NCBI GenBank assembly: GCA_963693085.1 | Contig: OY856409.1 | Coordinates: forward strand, 505,381,303 to 505,445,302 | Reading direction: 5' to 3' | DNA from: Alisma plantago-aquatica | Taxonomy: Eukaryota > Streptophyta > Magnoliopsida > Alismatales > Alismataceae | DNA: 64,000 nt | Shown: positions 34,746 through 47,100 of the stretch, in pieces | How positions within the stretch are numbered: the stretch's first letter is position 1 | Layout: the number at the start of each line of letters is the position of its first letter | Position numbers and translations under genes: made by a program | The notes under the pieces: generated by a model | What the model was told of the DNA's origin: nothing | The model's input: the letters and a program-made list of their open reading frames with translations, nothing else | Databases searched by the model: none

Positions 34746-35753
34746 CTATAGTTTTTTTCTCTTTGAGATCTCCATGTTGAACTTCTTCAACACTTTGTCA
34801 ATGTATGTACTCTGACTTAGTCCAAGAAGCCTACTAGATCTATCTCTATAGATCTTTATCCATAAGATGTAGGATACTTCTCCTAAGTCTTTCATTGTAA
34901 ACATATTTCCCAACCATGTCTTCATCTTTTGTAAAGTAGGGATGTCATTCCCCATCAATAGTATGTCATCTACAATATGAGGAATGTCATCATGCTCCCA
35001 CTAACCTTCTTGTACACACAAGGTTCATCTTCATTTTGAATAAAGCCTAACTCATTGACTGTCTCATTAAAATGAAAATTCTAGCTCGAGATGCTTGCTT
35101 CAATCCATAGATTGACCTTTGTAGCTTATAGACTTTATTTGCATCCTTTGGATTTATAAAATCCTCAGGCCATGTCATATACACATCCTTTTGAAGACTC
35201 ATGTTAAGGAATGCAATTTTAAATCCATCTACCATAACTCATAGTCACGATAAGCTACAATAGCAAGTATGATCCTAATGGACTTAACCATGACCACTGG
35301 AGAAAAGGTTTCCTCATAGTAACACCTTGAATTTGTCTGGAACCCTTTGCCCTTATAGTTTTGTACTTTACCATCCATGTTGGTCTTCTTGTTGAAGACC
35401 CATTTGCACCCTATGGGTTTTACCCATTCAGGTGGATACACCAAGGTCCATACCATGTCGGTATACATGGATTCCATCTCAGATCTCATGGCCTCTAACC
35501 ACTTCTTAGAATCTGGTCCCTCTGTAGATTCTAGATAGGTTGTTGGCTCATCATCTATGACCAACTGACTGCCTTCATGAGTTACAAGATATCTAAATCT
35601 CTCTGGTTCAAGGCGTGTCCTATTAGATCTATAAGGTACATGCACTACTTGGGTAATTTGAGATTCCACAACACTTTGTGATTCTCTTTGTTCCTCTTGT
35701 ACATCTATTGGTTCAATGCTTTCTTGTTGGTCTCGAACCTCTTTGAGTTCCAT
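34746..35753 (-). pseudogene. Copia-0 reverse transcriptase region (RVT_2)
   Basis: Pieces in order on the minus strand: WLEAMRSEMESMYTDMVWTL, CKWVFNKKTNMDGKVQ, EETFSPVVMVKSIRIILAIV, AFLNMSLQKDVYMTWPEDF, VYKLQRSIYGLKQASRA, then IVDDILLMGND (catalytic IVDD at 34965-34976 in place of YVDD), then WLGNMFTMKDLGEVSYIL and LSQSTYIDKVLKKFNM. Several frame changes separate them. RNA-templated DNA synthesis is the family function, but this copy is dead. Confidence 0.88.
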
Positions 35754-36704
35754 TTTCCTCCCATTGATTCCTTTGGAAATAATTCCTTCTCTAGGAATAC
35801 AACATCTCTGGAAATAGACACTTTTCTATTAGATAGAGAATAAAAGTAATATCCTTTAGTCTCCTTAGGATATCGAACAAAATAACATTTATTATATTTC
35901 AAACCAAGCTTTTCAAGAAACATTTTCCTTACATGAGCTTCACATCCCCAAATCTTCATAAAAGACACATTGGTATGCTTCTCATACCATATCTCATATG
36001 GTGTCTTTGAACATATTTAGATGACACTCAGTTTAGTGTAAATGTGGTAGTTTCAAGTGCATAACCCCATAAGGTAGTCGTAAGCTCATCTAAACTCATC
36101 ATTGATCACACCATATCCAGCAATGTGCAATTTTTTCTTTCTGATACACTGTTATGGTGAGGTGTTCCAGGTGGAGTCCATTGAGTTATAATCCAATGGG
36201 CTATAAGAAGGTCCTCAAACTCTTGGCTTAATTATTATCCACCTCGATCACAACGAAGTTCCTTAATACTTTTTCCAAGTTGTTTTTGTACTTCATTCAT
36301 AAACTCCTTAAACCTGTCCAGAGTTTTTGACTTATGTTGCATCAAGTAAACATAATTGTACCTATTGAATTCATCAGTGAAGGTAATGAAGTATTGATAC
36401 CCACCTCTAGAGGTTGTTCTAGAAGTATGTATGAGTCCTAATAGATCACTAGCCTTATCATTGTTACAATTGAAAGGGTTCTTATCCATCTTGCCCAAAA
36501 AATAAGATTCACATATCCTCATTTATTAGAATCAAATGAGTCTAGATAACCATCTTTATGGAGTCTAGATATGTGATTCTCATTTATGTGCCCTAGACGA
36601 CAATGCCAAAGGTATTTTTTGTTTGAGTTGTTGAGTTTTAGTCTTTTGGTATTTACATTATAAACATTTGTCATTAGATCTAGCAAATAAAGACCATAAG
36701 ACAT
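35754..36704 (-). pseudogene. Copia-0 integrase region
   Basis: The gag_pre-integrase segment (36519-36704) reads KYLWHCRLGHINENHISRLH, keeping part of the HHCC zinc site. The catalytic core (36235-36522) has GGYQYFITFTDEFNRYNYVY and ELRCDRGG with the second acidic residue, but the first Asp is not visible where HTD is expected (HTSRT). The C-terminal part (35705-35968) reads FMKIWGCEAHV, then YPKETKGYYFY and SRDVVFLE. Stops and frame changes lie between the parts. Confidence 0.85.
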
Positions 36705-36841
36705 TGGGGCACTTCCATAAAAGATCCCATCTTTTAAAATATATCATCGACCATTCTTAATATGAAATTCATATGCATCCTTATCCATACAAGATACAGA
36801 AATGATGAATCTATTTATGTCAAGTACATAACATCAGTTCA

Positions 36842-37050
36842 CTAATCGATTACAAGACATGTGGATAGAGATAAACTATAGGTTCCAACTACAGTGGCCG
36901 CAACTCTTACGCCATTCACAACTCTTAGTTCAACCTTTCCCTTTATCAAAGGCCTACTTCTTTTTAGATCATGCATATTCAAGCATATGTGAGATCCATG
37001 TCGGGTATCCAGTACCCATGATGAAGAAGTATATAAGTTTATCTCAATAA
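36842..37050 (-). pseudogene. Copia-0 aspartic protease
   Basis: The minus-strand frame reads SSSWVLDTRHGSHICLNMHD then LKRSRPLIKGKVELRV, a copia pepsin-like protease. The catalytic DTG is DTR (37001-37009), so this copy would be inactive even without the nearby stops. Confidence 0.8.
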
Positions 37051-37059
37051 TGTATATAC

Positions 37060-37747
37060 TTGATGTGGAGATATGTATCCACATCTTCTTCTTCTTCTTG
37101 AATGCCTTCATGTACAAAGGATGAATTCCTCATGTACAAAGGATGAATTCCTCGTGTACTTTTCTTTTTCCTCATCTTGAGTGTTGAAGATCTGGATTTG
37201 GGCTTGGCTTCAAAACTCTTCACGGTCTTGATTTCATCCTTGGACTCAACTCTTCTTATCATCATCACGAATTTGTCCTTCTTCATTCTTACTTCAGCAT
37301 GAATCAACATACCAAGCAAATATGACATTGATCATCCATAAATTCACATGACAACATACAATAAAGTGGCTATATGATTTTGGAATCATATCCATGGCCA
37401 ACTCTTGTCTCAAAGAGAATCACAGTTCTTCAAGATGATACACATGTCCAATCATATTGAGCACATGTTCTTCTACTGATTTCCCCTCTGTCAGTTTACA
37501 CTCATAGAGCGCCTTTATGACATTGTTCATTTCTTGCTGTTAGAGATTATGGTTAACCTTATTAATATGTGTTACCATCTCAAGAATCCCCATGTCGTAG
37601 TATTTCTCATAGAACTCATAGTTCATGCAGCTTAGCATAAGGTACTTTATGTCCAAGGCATCATTGGCATGCTTCCATTAAGCATCCACAACAACCCTAG
37701 GCGCATCAGGAGTAGGTATTTCTGGCACTAGTTTATCAAGCACATAG
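37060..37747 (-). pseudogene. Copia-0 gag, 3' part
   Basis: From 37747 leftwards the frame reads VLDKLVPEIPTPDAPRVVVD, then KHANDALDIKYLMLSCMNYE, TINKV-like and ALYECKLTEGKSVEEHVLN pieces, then ELLGMLIHAEVRMKKDK-like sequence, the UBN2 gag family. Stops occur, for example after VVVDA and in the HNL-QQEMN stretch. A 22-bp tandem duplication lies at 37109-37152. The start of this gag is at 16837-17037. Confidence 0.82.
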
Positions 37748-40700
37748 TGTGAGAACCCGTTACACTAAATGAGATTACTCATAGCATAAAGCACAATCGA
37801 TCACTAACTAATCACATACCCAAAAATATGGGTAAATTGAAACTGATTTTAACATCAACACCAGCTCAAAAACATTTGCATAAGAGCCTAACATTTTTCT
37901 TATATCCATACTATGCCAAGAATTTGATACAAATTGTTCTATCGCCTTAGCCACAACATATATACAAAGGAGAACAATATTTGTATATGCCACCCAACAA
38001 ACATTAACATGCTAAGAAAATTTCAATTCGTTTGAACCACCATATACAAACTTTTCCTGCCCGGACCTGAGAGTACAGGGATGACTCTAGGACACACTAG
38101 ACATCTAATCAACTTTCTCAAATATTCATTATTATATCTCCTTCTTGATGCCACTGCCACATGTTTGTTTTCATCACTTTTGATTACCAAAAAAAATTTG
38201 ACGAACCACAAGGGTGAGACCCATGTCCCAACAAGAGATATAACCTCCAACAACGTTCATTGATTATGACATTTTTAAGTAATTAAATAGTTAAGCACTT
38301 TAATAAGATATAACAAATAAGATCAATAGTATTGATGATTAACAAAATACATAAAGGAGCAGATAATAACTATCATCATTAGCCAGACTATCATCCTTTA
38401 TCTTGTTGAAAATATAAGCGATTCAGTAGCATATGCATATCTAGCATCATGAGAAAGTCTAGTAACATAGCATAGCTAACAACATGAGCATGTCTAATTG
38501 GTTCAACATATCAACATCATAAGAAGAGCTAACAACATAAGCACAACTATCTGGATAAGCATGATTAGCAGTATATGCATCTCTAGTTACAAAGGAATGG
38601 CTGTCATTCTAAACATAACTAACAACATGAGAAAGCTAGCATCATGATTATAATCAGTATTAGTAGTATAGTTATCAACGAAAGCATAGATATTGTATGT
38701 ACACATCTACAATATTAATCATATCGACAACCTAAGTATATCTACTATCTCTTCACTGCACTAAGCATCATCTTTATGTAAAAATAACAAACAAGGGTTA
38801 TCACCCAATGTGAAACATTGTGTATAACCCTAAACAAATATGCTACACGGGTATATTACATATTTTATTATGCCCTGGGGAATTTGAATCGCACCATTCA
38901 AAGTCCAACCGACCCCTGTGAAGGGCTATTTGGTTCTTTACAATATCTAGGAGTGACAGTATCCTAATATCTCATCCCCTCAGTCAATATGAGTAAAATA
39001 GTTGTGAAATATCAGTCAAAGTTGCCACCACAACGACATATAGTCAAGCTGATCACCACTAGTCCGCCCATGGTACAGGTCACGACACTAGAAACTAGGG
39101 TTTATAAAACCCTCTAATCCAAGGTACAACCACGGTTGTCCTCAATCACATCATTTTATAATCACTGAGACACGACCGCAGCCGTTCTCAATCACATCAA
39201 ATGTATGAGGCATGACCATAGCCAACCTCCACAATATACATTATGGATGACAAGGATATATCCTCAACCTGCCACCCCCACATACTCAACAATATGCACT
39301 CCAAGTTTCCCTTAGGAATACTCATTTCACCATCCAGTAAGTTCTGACACTGAAGATGGCTCTACGGTACAGGGCACTACATGATTAGAGTTGCACTTGA
39401 TTAGTTATTCCAATTGGGTGAATTAAGGCTGCATCAAACAAGTGGACATACAAACCCTAATTCACTCCTAGCAAGCATATAAATATCACAACTTTGAAAA
39501 GATATAAAACGTGTTAAACATAAATTCTCATCTCATCATCACATTGTATTATTCACTTGCTATTCATGAGACCACACTAGTCATCATACTATCACAATAT
39601 ATAAATCCTTTTCAAAATATCACAGGGTATCAACCCTTATCAACACAAGAGGATTACACCTCATTCAAGGCTCAAACATGCCCAAAGGTCATTAAGACCA
39701 TCATACTATTCCCTAAAAGATCATCATTATCTTTCAATGTCTTATAACAAGTCTCAACAAGATCACTAACATATAATACACCATATTAGCACAATATTGC
39801 ATTAATGAGCTAGGAGATATTCATAAACAATCATAGAAGGGTTATATTAACATTAAGAACATTCCTTTATTACATCAACATGCAAGGAATCTAGATATGA
39901 TTAACACTCATCATATTCATAATGCACATGTTTAGCATAAGAAAGTATCAACCATTTGGCTATGATAGCCATCATCATTCCATCATATAAGAATGTTAAA
40001 CATGAATACTCATCTTTATCTATTTGCATTAGAGTTAGGTTCAACATAATAAATTATATCAATGTTACTAATCAACACGTATACCAAAACCCTAACTCAC
40101 AGCATCCCCATTGGATCATGGATGCATAAGTTGAAGCATCACCATCACATTCCATACTATTCTCAAGTATGAACCCACACATAAATAGAGGTGTAACCAT
40201 CAAGTTATAGCATACTAGGGTTTCAACAATATTAACAGAGTACTCCGTGATTGTATTAGTCATTCAGGGACTATTCATACCCAATTACCATCATTTAGTT
40301 ATATTAAAGCTAGGTATAACAAGCTATACCTCATTAGGGTTACATATCAACACAATATGGTTATCATCCCTTCTATTCATATGAGTGAATAAGTAATACT
40401 ACCTTATTAAAGGAACCCTCCATTTGTTCAGTCATCATTCAACCCATGTCACCATACCACAATGTCAGCCAGAACCATTGGATGTTTAAAAGGTAAGACC
40501 ATTGGTTGTTTACAGAAGTAAACAACTTGAATGAATCATATATGATGTTATTGAGTTGTGATCTATAAAAGTCACCATTTAACCCTAGACATCCTTTGGT
40601 TAACAACAATAAGGGTTCTGTTGAGAGTAGGGTAAAACCCACAATCGGTTGTTCATTTAAAACAAGGCATCTATTGTCAACAAGTAAGCTCCTTAAGATG

Positions 40701-41995
40701 ATCATATAAAGGAAATCGTATAAATCACATTATTAGGACCAACATATTAAATTATCCATCATTCCACTTTATTGGAGTAATAAACATTAGATTTTGATCA
40801 TTGGGTCAAGTTCATATGTTAAAACCATCAATTAAAGTATAGGTCCGACCATTGCAACAAGTGACCCAAGAAACCATTGGTCTAAGGCTTAATTGATGCT
40901 ACAACTACAATGCTTAACTCAACATGGGTTGTAGAGACTTGATCCACCATCATTAGTGACCATTAAGTCATCATAGCTTTTTTAGATCAACACTATATTC
41001 ATTAATCAGCATCAAATATTAAGTTAATGTCATCATTGATTGATAACATAAGTAAGGTACTTAATGGTTGATCATTAAACTTCTAATTGATCCAAAACCT
41101 GACCTAACGGGGTGACCATAGGTTGTCACCATCATTTGACACCTTTTATCTCGACAATCAGTTACCATGAAGACAACACCATAGGGATTTTGCAATGGTA
41201 CCATTGGTTGATAGGTTGTCAAACCAACCTGATACAAGTCATATTATACCTTAGGAATAATGTATATATGATCACAGGTTCATCTAGAACTGAAATCAAA
41301 ATAGGGAATATTATAAAAATTGAAATCCAAGTCAAGCATAGCTTTTTAGTGCATGAATCGTCATTTTCAAGCAAGAACATGATCTAGAAATCTTATGGTA
41401 AGAAATAAACGTAGAGCAAGTTATAAAACTTGCCTCTAATGAGAAGATGAAATCCCAAACATAAGAAAACTCTAGTAGGTAGGGTAGGAAATCCAATCAT
41501 AAGTTGTAAACTCATCCATCTAGAACTTTTCTTCATCAACTGAGCAAACTCTAAGCATAAGGAGCAAGAAAGGTAAGATTTTAGAGCTTTAGAGAAATTT
41601 CTACCATGGAATAACAAGGTTCCAACTGGGAGAAAGGTAAGAGGAAGGATAATAAAGGAATAAATGGAAGAAAGAAGAGGATTCTTACTCTTTTAGGTCA
41701 AGATCACTACAAGGAAGCTTTTTAAGCCCTAAAAGGAAGTCAATTGCAACCCTAGATCCTTTTTCCAAGAAAGTCCCCACTTTCTTCTTCCTTGGACTGG
41801 AAAATTCACATAAGCATAGAGGGAGAATGAGGTTTTTAGAAGGAGGAAAGTGGTGGAGAGAAAATGTCTCGTTTTGGTGTTTAGGGATAAGTATATGAAA
41901 CTTTAAGATAAAGAAAAAGAAAAAGTTGAAGTTCTAGTTTCTTTCCAAGTGTCCATGGCCTTAAACTATTAACAATATACAAGCAAACACACAAG
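37748..41995 (-). repeat. Element C 3' LTR, remaining part, inverted
   Basis: Reverse complement of 17488-21514 plus 30763-30902, including the junction without element A. In minus-strand sense it ends GGGTTCTCACA at 37748, and the next five bases (37743-37747) are CTATG, the same as the target duplication at 17033-17037. It lacks about 283 bp of LTR that should link it to 33360. It is an uninterrupted copy, so A inserted into the other LTR only. Confidence 0.87.
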
Positions 41996-42003
41996 CAGCT
42001 CCC

Positions 42004-43421
42004 CCTCATCTCCATGTTCTTTTGTTAGGATTTCTCACCTCTAAATTGGAGAAGGTGCTTCTTGCTCGAGATAGGAGCTTTGTTGGAGAAACTAGCCTCT
42101 CTAAGCTTGGGAACCTTACATATTGGACCTTTCCACCTTCCCTAGAGGTTCTTTGGAGGCCTAGGCTTGGATCTAGGCTTGACTTGGACTGTTTAGACTC
42201 TGAAGTTGAGGTATGATGTATCCCCTATTCTTCTATGTTGAGCAATTCACCTATGCTTATTCATTCTCTTTGTCCTATGGACATTATCCTATACACAATG
42301 TCTTTTCTTTTAAAAATCATGGTTCATGTGGACTACCTTATTTGATATTGATCATGTGATCATGGATATTCTTTTGAACTCTTATCTTATGCTTTGTTCA
42401 TGATGGAACTCTAAAAGATGACATGTGATGTCTTTTGCCCACTTATGAGTTGGATGTATATGTTGGTCACTTATATGGTGACTAGTTTATATATTCTGAC
42501 TATACTTTCTACTTTCCTCTACATTTAACATGTTATGTGATTCAGTATCACTAGAGTAGTGTAATTGTATTGGTTTTTATGGCAGATGTGTTATTTCCTG
42601 TCGAGCAGATTTGATATTTCATGCTCTTTTGGGATGGGAAGGAACCTCATACCCAAGGCAAGATGTGTGATTCTTGGCCCATGTTTTATATATTTGGGAG
42701 ATTGGCAATATTCCTTTCTCTATTAGGTTTCAAGTTTATGAGACTTGGCCGCCTTTGTGTTTATATTGTTCTAGGGCTATGTTTGTCACACATGCATGCA
42801 AGTTGATGATATGGGGTGGGTTCCCTAATTCTTTACATGTGCTTGTGTGGCACAATCTTTATGTTTTATTAATAGCAAGTATTCTTTTGTTATCATATGG
42901 TTTCAATTCCTTTTCTATTGGTACCCATTTGGGTGGTCCTTATCCTTTCTATGGGAAGCCTTTTATATTTGCTGTCATTTATTCCATATATTTCTCAATT
43001 TCCTATTTATTATGCACATATCAGCCTTTGATGATGTCATCTATTTTCCCTTCTTGTTGGGGTATGCTTCCAACCCTAGGTGAAGGACTTGGATGATAAG
43101 GCATGAAGTTTTGGACTAGCTTAAGGAGTTAAAGCTTGGAGACAAAGTTGTTATGATTAAGATTCCCCTCTACTTAGATCTTTATGTTGTATTATACATG
43201 TAAACCCTTATGGGATATTATGATGTACTTTTGTAATAACCTTATGTTAAATTGAATATAGTCAACATTTTTATTCCGCTGCTATACTTTGGTTATTTTG
43301 ATTACCATTTATTGAAATTTCAAAATGTCACACCTATTCCACCATACCTTTGAGTGTGTTTGGAACGGATGTTTTATTCTTCAATTTTTGTTTAGTAAGG
43401 GGGTGATCCTGCCTCCTTACA
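42004..43421 (+). repeat. Element F LTR 1, 5'-truncated
   Basis: It matches 45650-47100 and 49305-50713. Its left edge joins the inverted C LTR at about 41995-42004, the right inversion breakpoint. It ends CTCCTTACA. Confidence 0.87.
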
Positions 43422-44198
43422 ACATGGTATCAGAGATAGGTTAGTAGTCAGAATCTGACTATTTGAATTTTGTCTCCCTAGTTAGAATACATGTCGTACC
43501 TTTAAGTGACATGTTTTCCCTAGAGTTGATCAATAGATGATGAAGGGTTGATTTAGGATCATATAGTTTCACATTAGAATAATGATGAATAGATCCCTAA
43601 AATACTTACAACTAAAAGATGCATGAGTAACCATAGTAACTTGAGGTTGTTTAGCTTGGCCTTTAGGAAGCTACTAGGAAATGAAGCTGAAAGCAAAGGT
43701 GTCTAGAAAGGATCAGGGTTTGGGAGCTGGTAAGATTTTCCTCTGCGCCACTAGCTTGGTTTATGAGGACTCTAGAATCCATATGATGCCGACCTATCCT
43801 GAGCTGATATGAATTGTCCAAAATAGCATGCTTTTAGGCATTATAGCCTTAGACATCTATATGATTTATCTTTAGGGACCCTAATATGTTGAACTAGTCT
43901 CCCAGGTGTAATGACTTGTTTGAGGATGGATACCCAATATAGTTCCCATATGACCCATAGAACTACATGTTTGGATAGTTATCCCTAGAACCTAGACTTT
44001 GAAGTTTTGTGTTTAGTAAGCAATCAGAGAGCGCAATGAAGCGTGATGGATCTTGTATATGGTTTAGTTAGACTATCCTTTTACCTCTAGATTAGTTGGC
44101 TTGGTAGGTTAAATCCTTTAAGGGGTGGTGAATAAGTTGTTTTCTTATATGTGTATGTTTAGATTTTGAGGAAGAAATCCCTTCAAGGGGTGGTGTGT
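43422..44198 (+). other. Element F internal region 1
   Basis: Primer binding site at 43425-43436 (TGGTATCAGAGA), then non-coding leader-like sequence ending CAAGGGGTGGTG before the next LTR. A 43-codon open frame starts at 43681. The stretch around 43700-43780 resembles the leader of gypsy element B (61640-61690, reverse complement). Confidence 0.75.
43681..43812 (+). CDS. 43-codon mini-ORF in element F internal region 1
   Basis: ATG to TGA, beginning MKLKAKVSRKDQG and ending MMPTYPELI. The same start, length and stop occur at 47360-47491 in internal region 2, where it begins MKLKAKVSRKDRG and ends MILAWPEMI. By eye about 11 of 17 codon differences change the residue, so there is no sign of protein-level constraint. 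It may be only a leader remnant with no function. Confidence 0.2.
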   Translation: MKLKAKVSRKDQGLGAGKIFLCATSLVYEDSRIHMMPTYPELI

Positions 44199-47100
44199 TG
44201 TAACATACTAGATATCAGACCCTACCCTGGAAGTTGACATTTTAGACTTAGCCAAACAAGTTTGAAGGTTAGACCTAAATAGATGTTTAGTATAACCCCA
44301 ATGAGCTAATGCATGTGTATATCACCTTAATATAACCTAATGTTCTAACATTAATCTTAGGTTTATAATGGATACATAAAATATGCCACATAACTCATTT
44401 TGGTGGTAATATGAAGATGAGGAACTTAATTGGATGAATAATTTAGATAATGGGTCGTTAATGGGCCATATGACATATCTCATAAAAATAAGTCTTAAAA
44501 TTGGAAACAAACTTCAAATTCGAATTCTACATATCAAAATTAGCATACATGTGAAATTTCATCTAATTTGGACCACCTTGAAATATTAGGATAAGTTTAA
44601 GAGAGAGAAAATGAGTAAAAGACATAAGTAATGAATAATGTGATTATATAACTTCAAAATATTGAAATAATGGAAAATTCATATTCAACACATCGAAGAT
44701 AACTTGTGGATGGGGTTTGGTTCAATTTGGAGGTTGTTTGTGCAAGTTATGCAATTTTAGGTACATTTTGGACTTTTCTACAATTTACCCGATTGGGAGG
44801 TTTTCTTTGCAAATTGTCACATGCATTATAATCATTATATATTCCCTTACCATTCTCGAATTTTTTAACCATAGGGCGCCTAGTTGCACCTTGGTTTGAA
44901 TTCGTTTCTTTCCAAGGGCATTTTAGGGTTTACTCTCTTTATAAATGAGCTTATCTTTAGAAGTTATCAACCAATGGAGTTATTTCTTTGATTTGAGGTC
45001 GGTTGAGATGGCCTATAAGTGTCCATAAACCAACATTTAATATTCAATAAGCCTCTATGATCTATCCTCTTGCATGGCCATGAAATCCCTAGGCTAAGGA
45101 CACATGAAAAGCTCTATGGACACCTCATGCTTGACTTCTTCCTTATCCATAAAGGTTTGCATGTCCATAAGAACCCTTAGCATTGGACACATGGAAAGTA
45201 ACTTGACACCTCATGCTTTACTTATTCCATATCCATAAAGTCTTGCATGTCCATGGATACCCTTATACATGACACGTGGAAAGTCTCATAGACACTTCAT
45301 ACTTGACCTCTTTCTTTATATAGCCATATCTACCCCTTCCCAACTGCAAATTCGAAAACTCTTGATCTTCTAACTTTCCTCTAGATTAGAGCATAACTCC
45401 TAATCTGTCTATCCATGAAGGTGTTGTACCAAGGTAAAAGAAGGTGCCTGCCTTGGTGAAGAAGGCTCCTAGGGTTCCAAATTTTCTCTATTTAGGGTTT
45501 CTAAAGCTCCTCCTTGGTTATTTTCACCAAAACTAGTAAGTATCCTCCTTTTCTTCCCTATTTTCATGATGTTAGTCTTCCTTCCACCTTCCTCCAGGTC
45601 AGAACCATGGCCTTCCATGGTGAAACCCCACCTAGAACCCATAAACACCTCATCCCCATGTTCTTTTGTTTGGGTTTTTCACCTCTAAAGTGGAGAAGGT
45701 GCTTCTTGCTCGAGATAGGAGCTTTGTTGGAGAAACTAGCCTCTCTAAGCTTGGGAACCTTACTTATTGGACCTGTGCACATTCCCTAGAGGTTATTTGG
45801 AGTCATAGGCTTGGATCTAGGCTTGACTTAGACTATTTAGACTCTAAAGTTGAGGTATGATGTATCCCCTATACTTCTATGTTGAGCAATTCACCTATGC
45901 TTATTCATTCTCTCTGTCCTATGGACATTAGCCTATACACAATGTATTTTATTTTGAAAATCATGGTTCATGTGAACTACCTTATTTGATATTGATCATG
46001 TGATCATGGATATTCTTTTGAACTCTTATCTTATGCTTTGTTCATGATATTCTTTTGAACTCTTATCTTATGCTTTGTTCATGATGGAACTCTAAAAGAT
46101 GACATGTGATGTATTTTACCCAATTATGATGTGGATGTATATGTTGGTCACTTATGTGGTGACTAGTTTATATATTTTGAATATACTTTCCACTTGTCTC
46201 TACATTTAACATGTTATGTGATTCAGTAGCACTAGAGTAGTGTATTTGCATTGGTTTTTATGGAAGATGTGTTATTTCCTATCAAGCAGATGTGATATTT
46301 CCTACTCTTTTGGGATGGAAAGGAACCTCACACCCAGGTCAAGATGTGTGATTCTTGGCCCATGTTTTATATATTTGGGAGATTGGAAATATTCCTTTCT
46401 CTATTAGGTTTCAAGTTTATGAGACTTGGTCACCTTTGTGTTTATATTGTTCTAGGGCTATTTTTATCTCACATGCATGCAGGTTGATGATATGGGGTGT
46501 GTGCCCTAATTATTTACATGTGCATGTGTGGTAAAATCTTTATGTTTTATTACTGGCAAGTATTCATTTATTATCATATGGTTTCAATTCCTTTTCTCTT
46601 GATACCCATTTGGGTGGTCCTTATCCTTTCTATGGGAAGCCTTCTATATTTGATGTCCTTTATTCCATATATTTCTCAATTTCCTATTTAGTATGCACAT
46701 ATCAGCCTTTTTTGATGTCATCTATTTTCTCTTCTTACTGGGGTATACTTACAACCCTAGGTGAAGGGCTTGGATGATAAGGCATGAAGTTTGGACTAGC
46801 TTAAGGAGTTAAAGCTTGGAGACAAAGTTTTTATGGTTAGATTTCCCTCGACTTAGATCCTTATGTTGTATCGTACATGTAAACCCTTATGGGATATTAT
46901 GATGTACTTTTGTAATAACCTTGTGATAAATTGAGTATAGTCAACATTTTTATTCTGTTGCTATACTTTGGTTGTTTTGATTACCATTTATTGAAATTTG
47001 AAAATGTCACACTTATTCGAGCATACCTTTGAGTGTGTTTGGAATGGATGTTTTATTCTTCAATTTTTCTTTAGTAAGGGGGTGATCCCGCCTCCTTACA
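44199..47100 (+). repeat. Element F LTR 2 (about 2902 bp)
   Basis: It starts TGTAACATACTAGAT, or three bases earlier at TGTTGTAAC, and ends CCTCCTTACA. TATA box TATATA at 45317-45322. A 37-bp tandem duplication at 46011-46084 is absent from LTRs 1 and 3. The part near 44710-44830 resembles 17160-17280 of the element C LTR. Confidence 0.87.
45317..45322 (+). promoter_or_regulatory. TATA box in element F LTR 2
   Basis: TTTCTTTATATAGCC, conserved at 48971-48976 in LTR 3. It is followed by a C/T-rich leader. Position and strand agree with the plus-strand orientation given by the primer binding sites. Confidence 0.6.

Larger units (their letters stand above)
33361..37747 (-). mobile_element. Copia-0 remnant (partial LTR, pol, gag), inverted segment
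   Basis: Reading on the minus strand from 37747 the order is gag, protease, integrase, reverse transcriptase, RNase H, purine tract (33975-33987, minus strand GCAAGTGGGAGTT) and 614 bp of LTR beginning TGTTGG at 33974. The family is that of Copia-1. The 5' end of the gag is not here but at 16837-17037 on the plus strand, which shows that this block was turned round relative to its other half. All coding parts have stops or frameshifts. Confidence 0.85.

Noticed and set aside
17038..42004. A large inverted repeat (about 4.2 kb arms, 17488-21514 and 37748-41995) read as a foldback element
   Set aside because: The arms are the two LTRs of one retrotransposon. The CTATG duplication and the gag frame show that one arm was inverted later.
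42674..43096. A 140-codon hydrophobic frame in F LTR 1 (similar at 50096-50389) as a membrane protein
   Set aside because: It is T-rich LTR sequence. The frame is broken in LTR 2 and has shifted starts and lengths, so hydrophobicity reflects composition.
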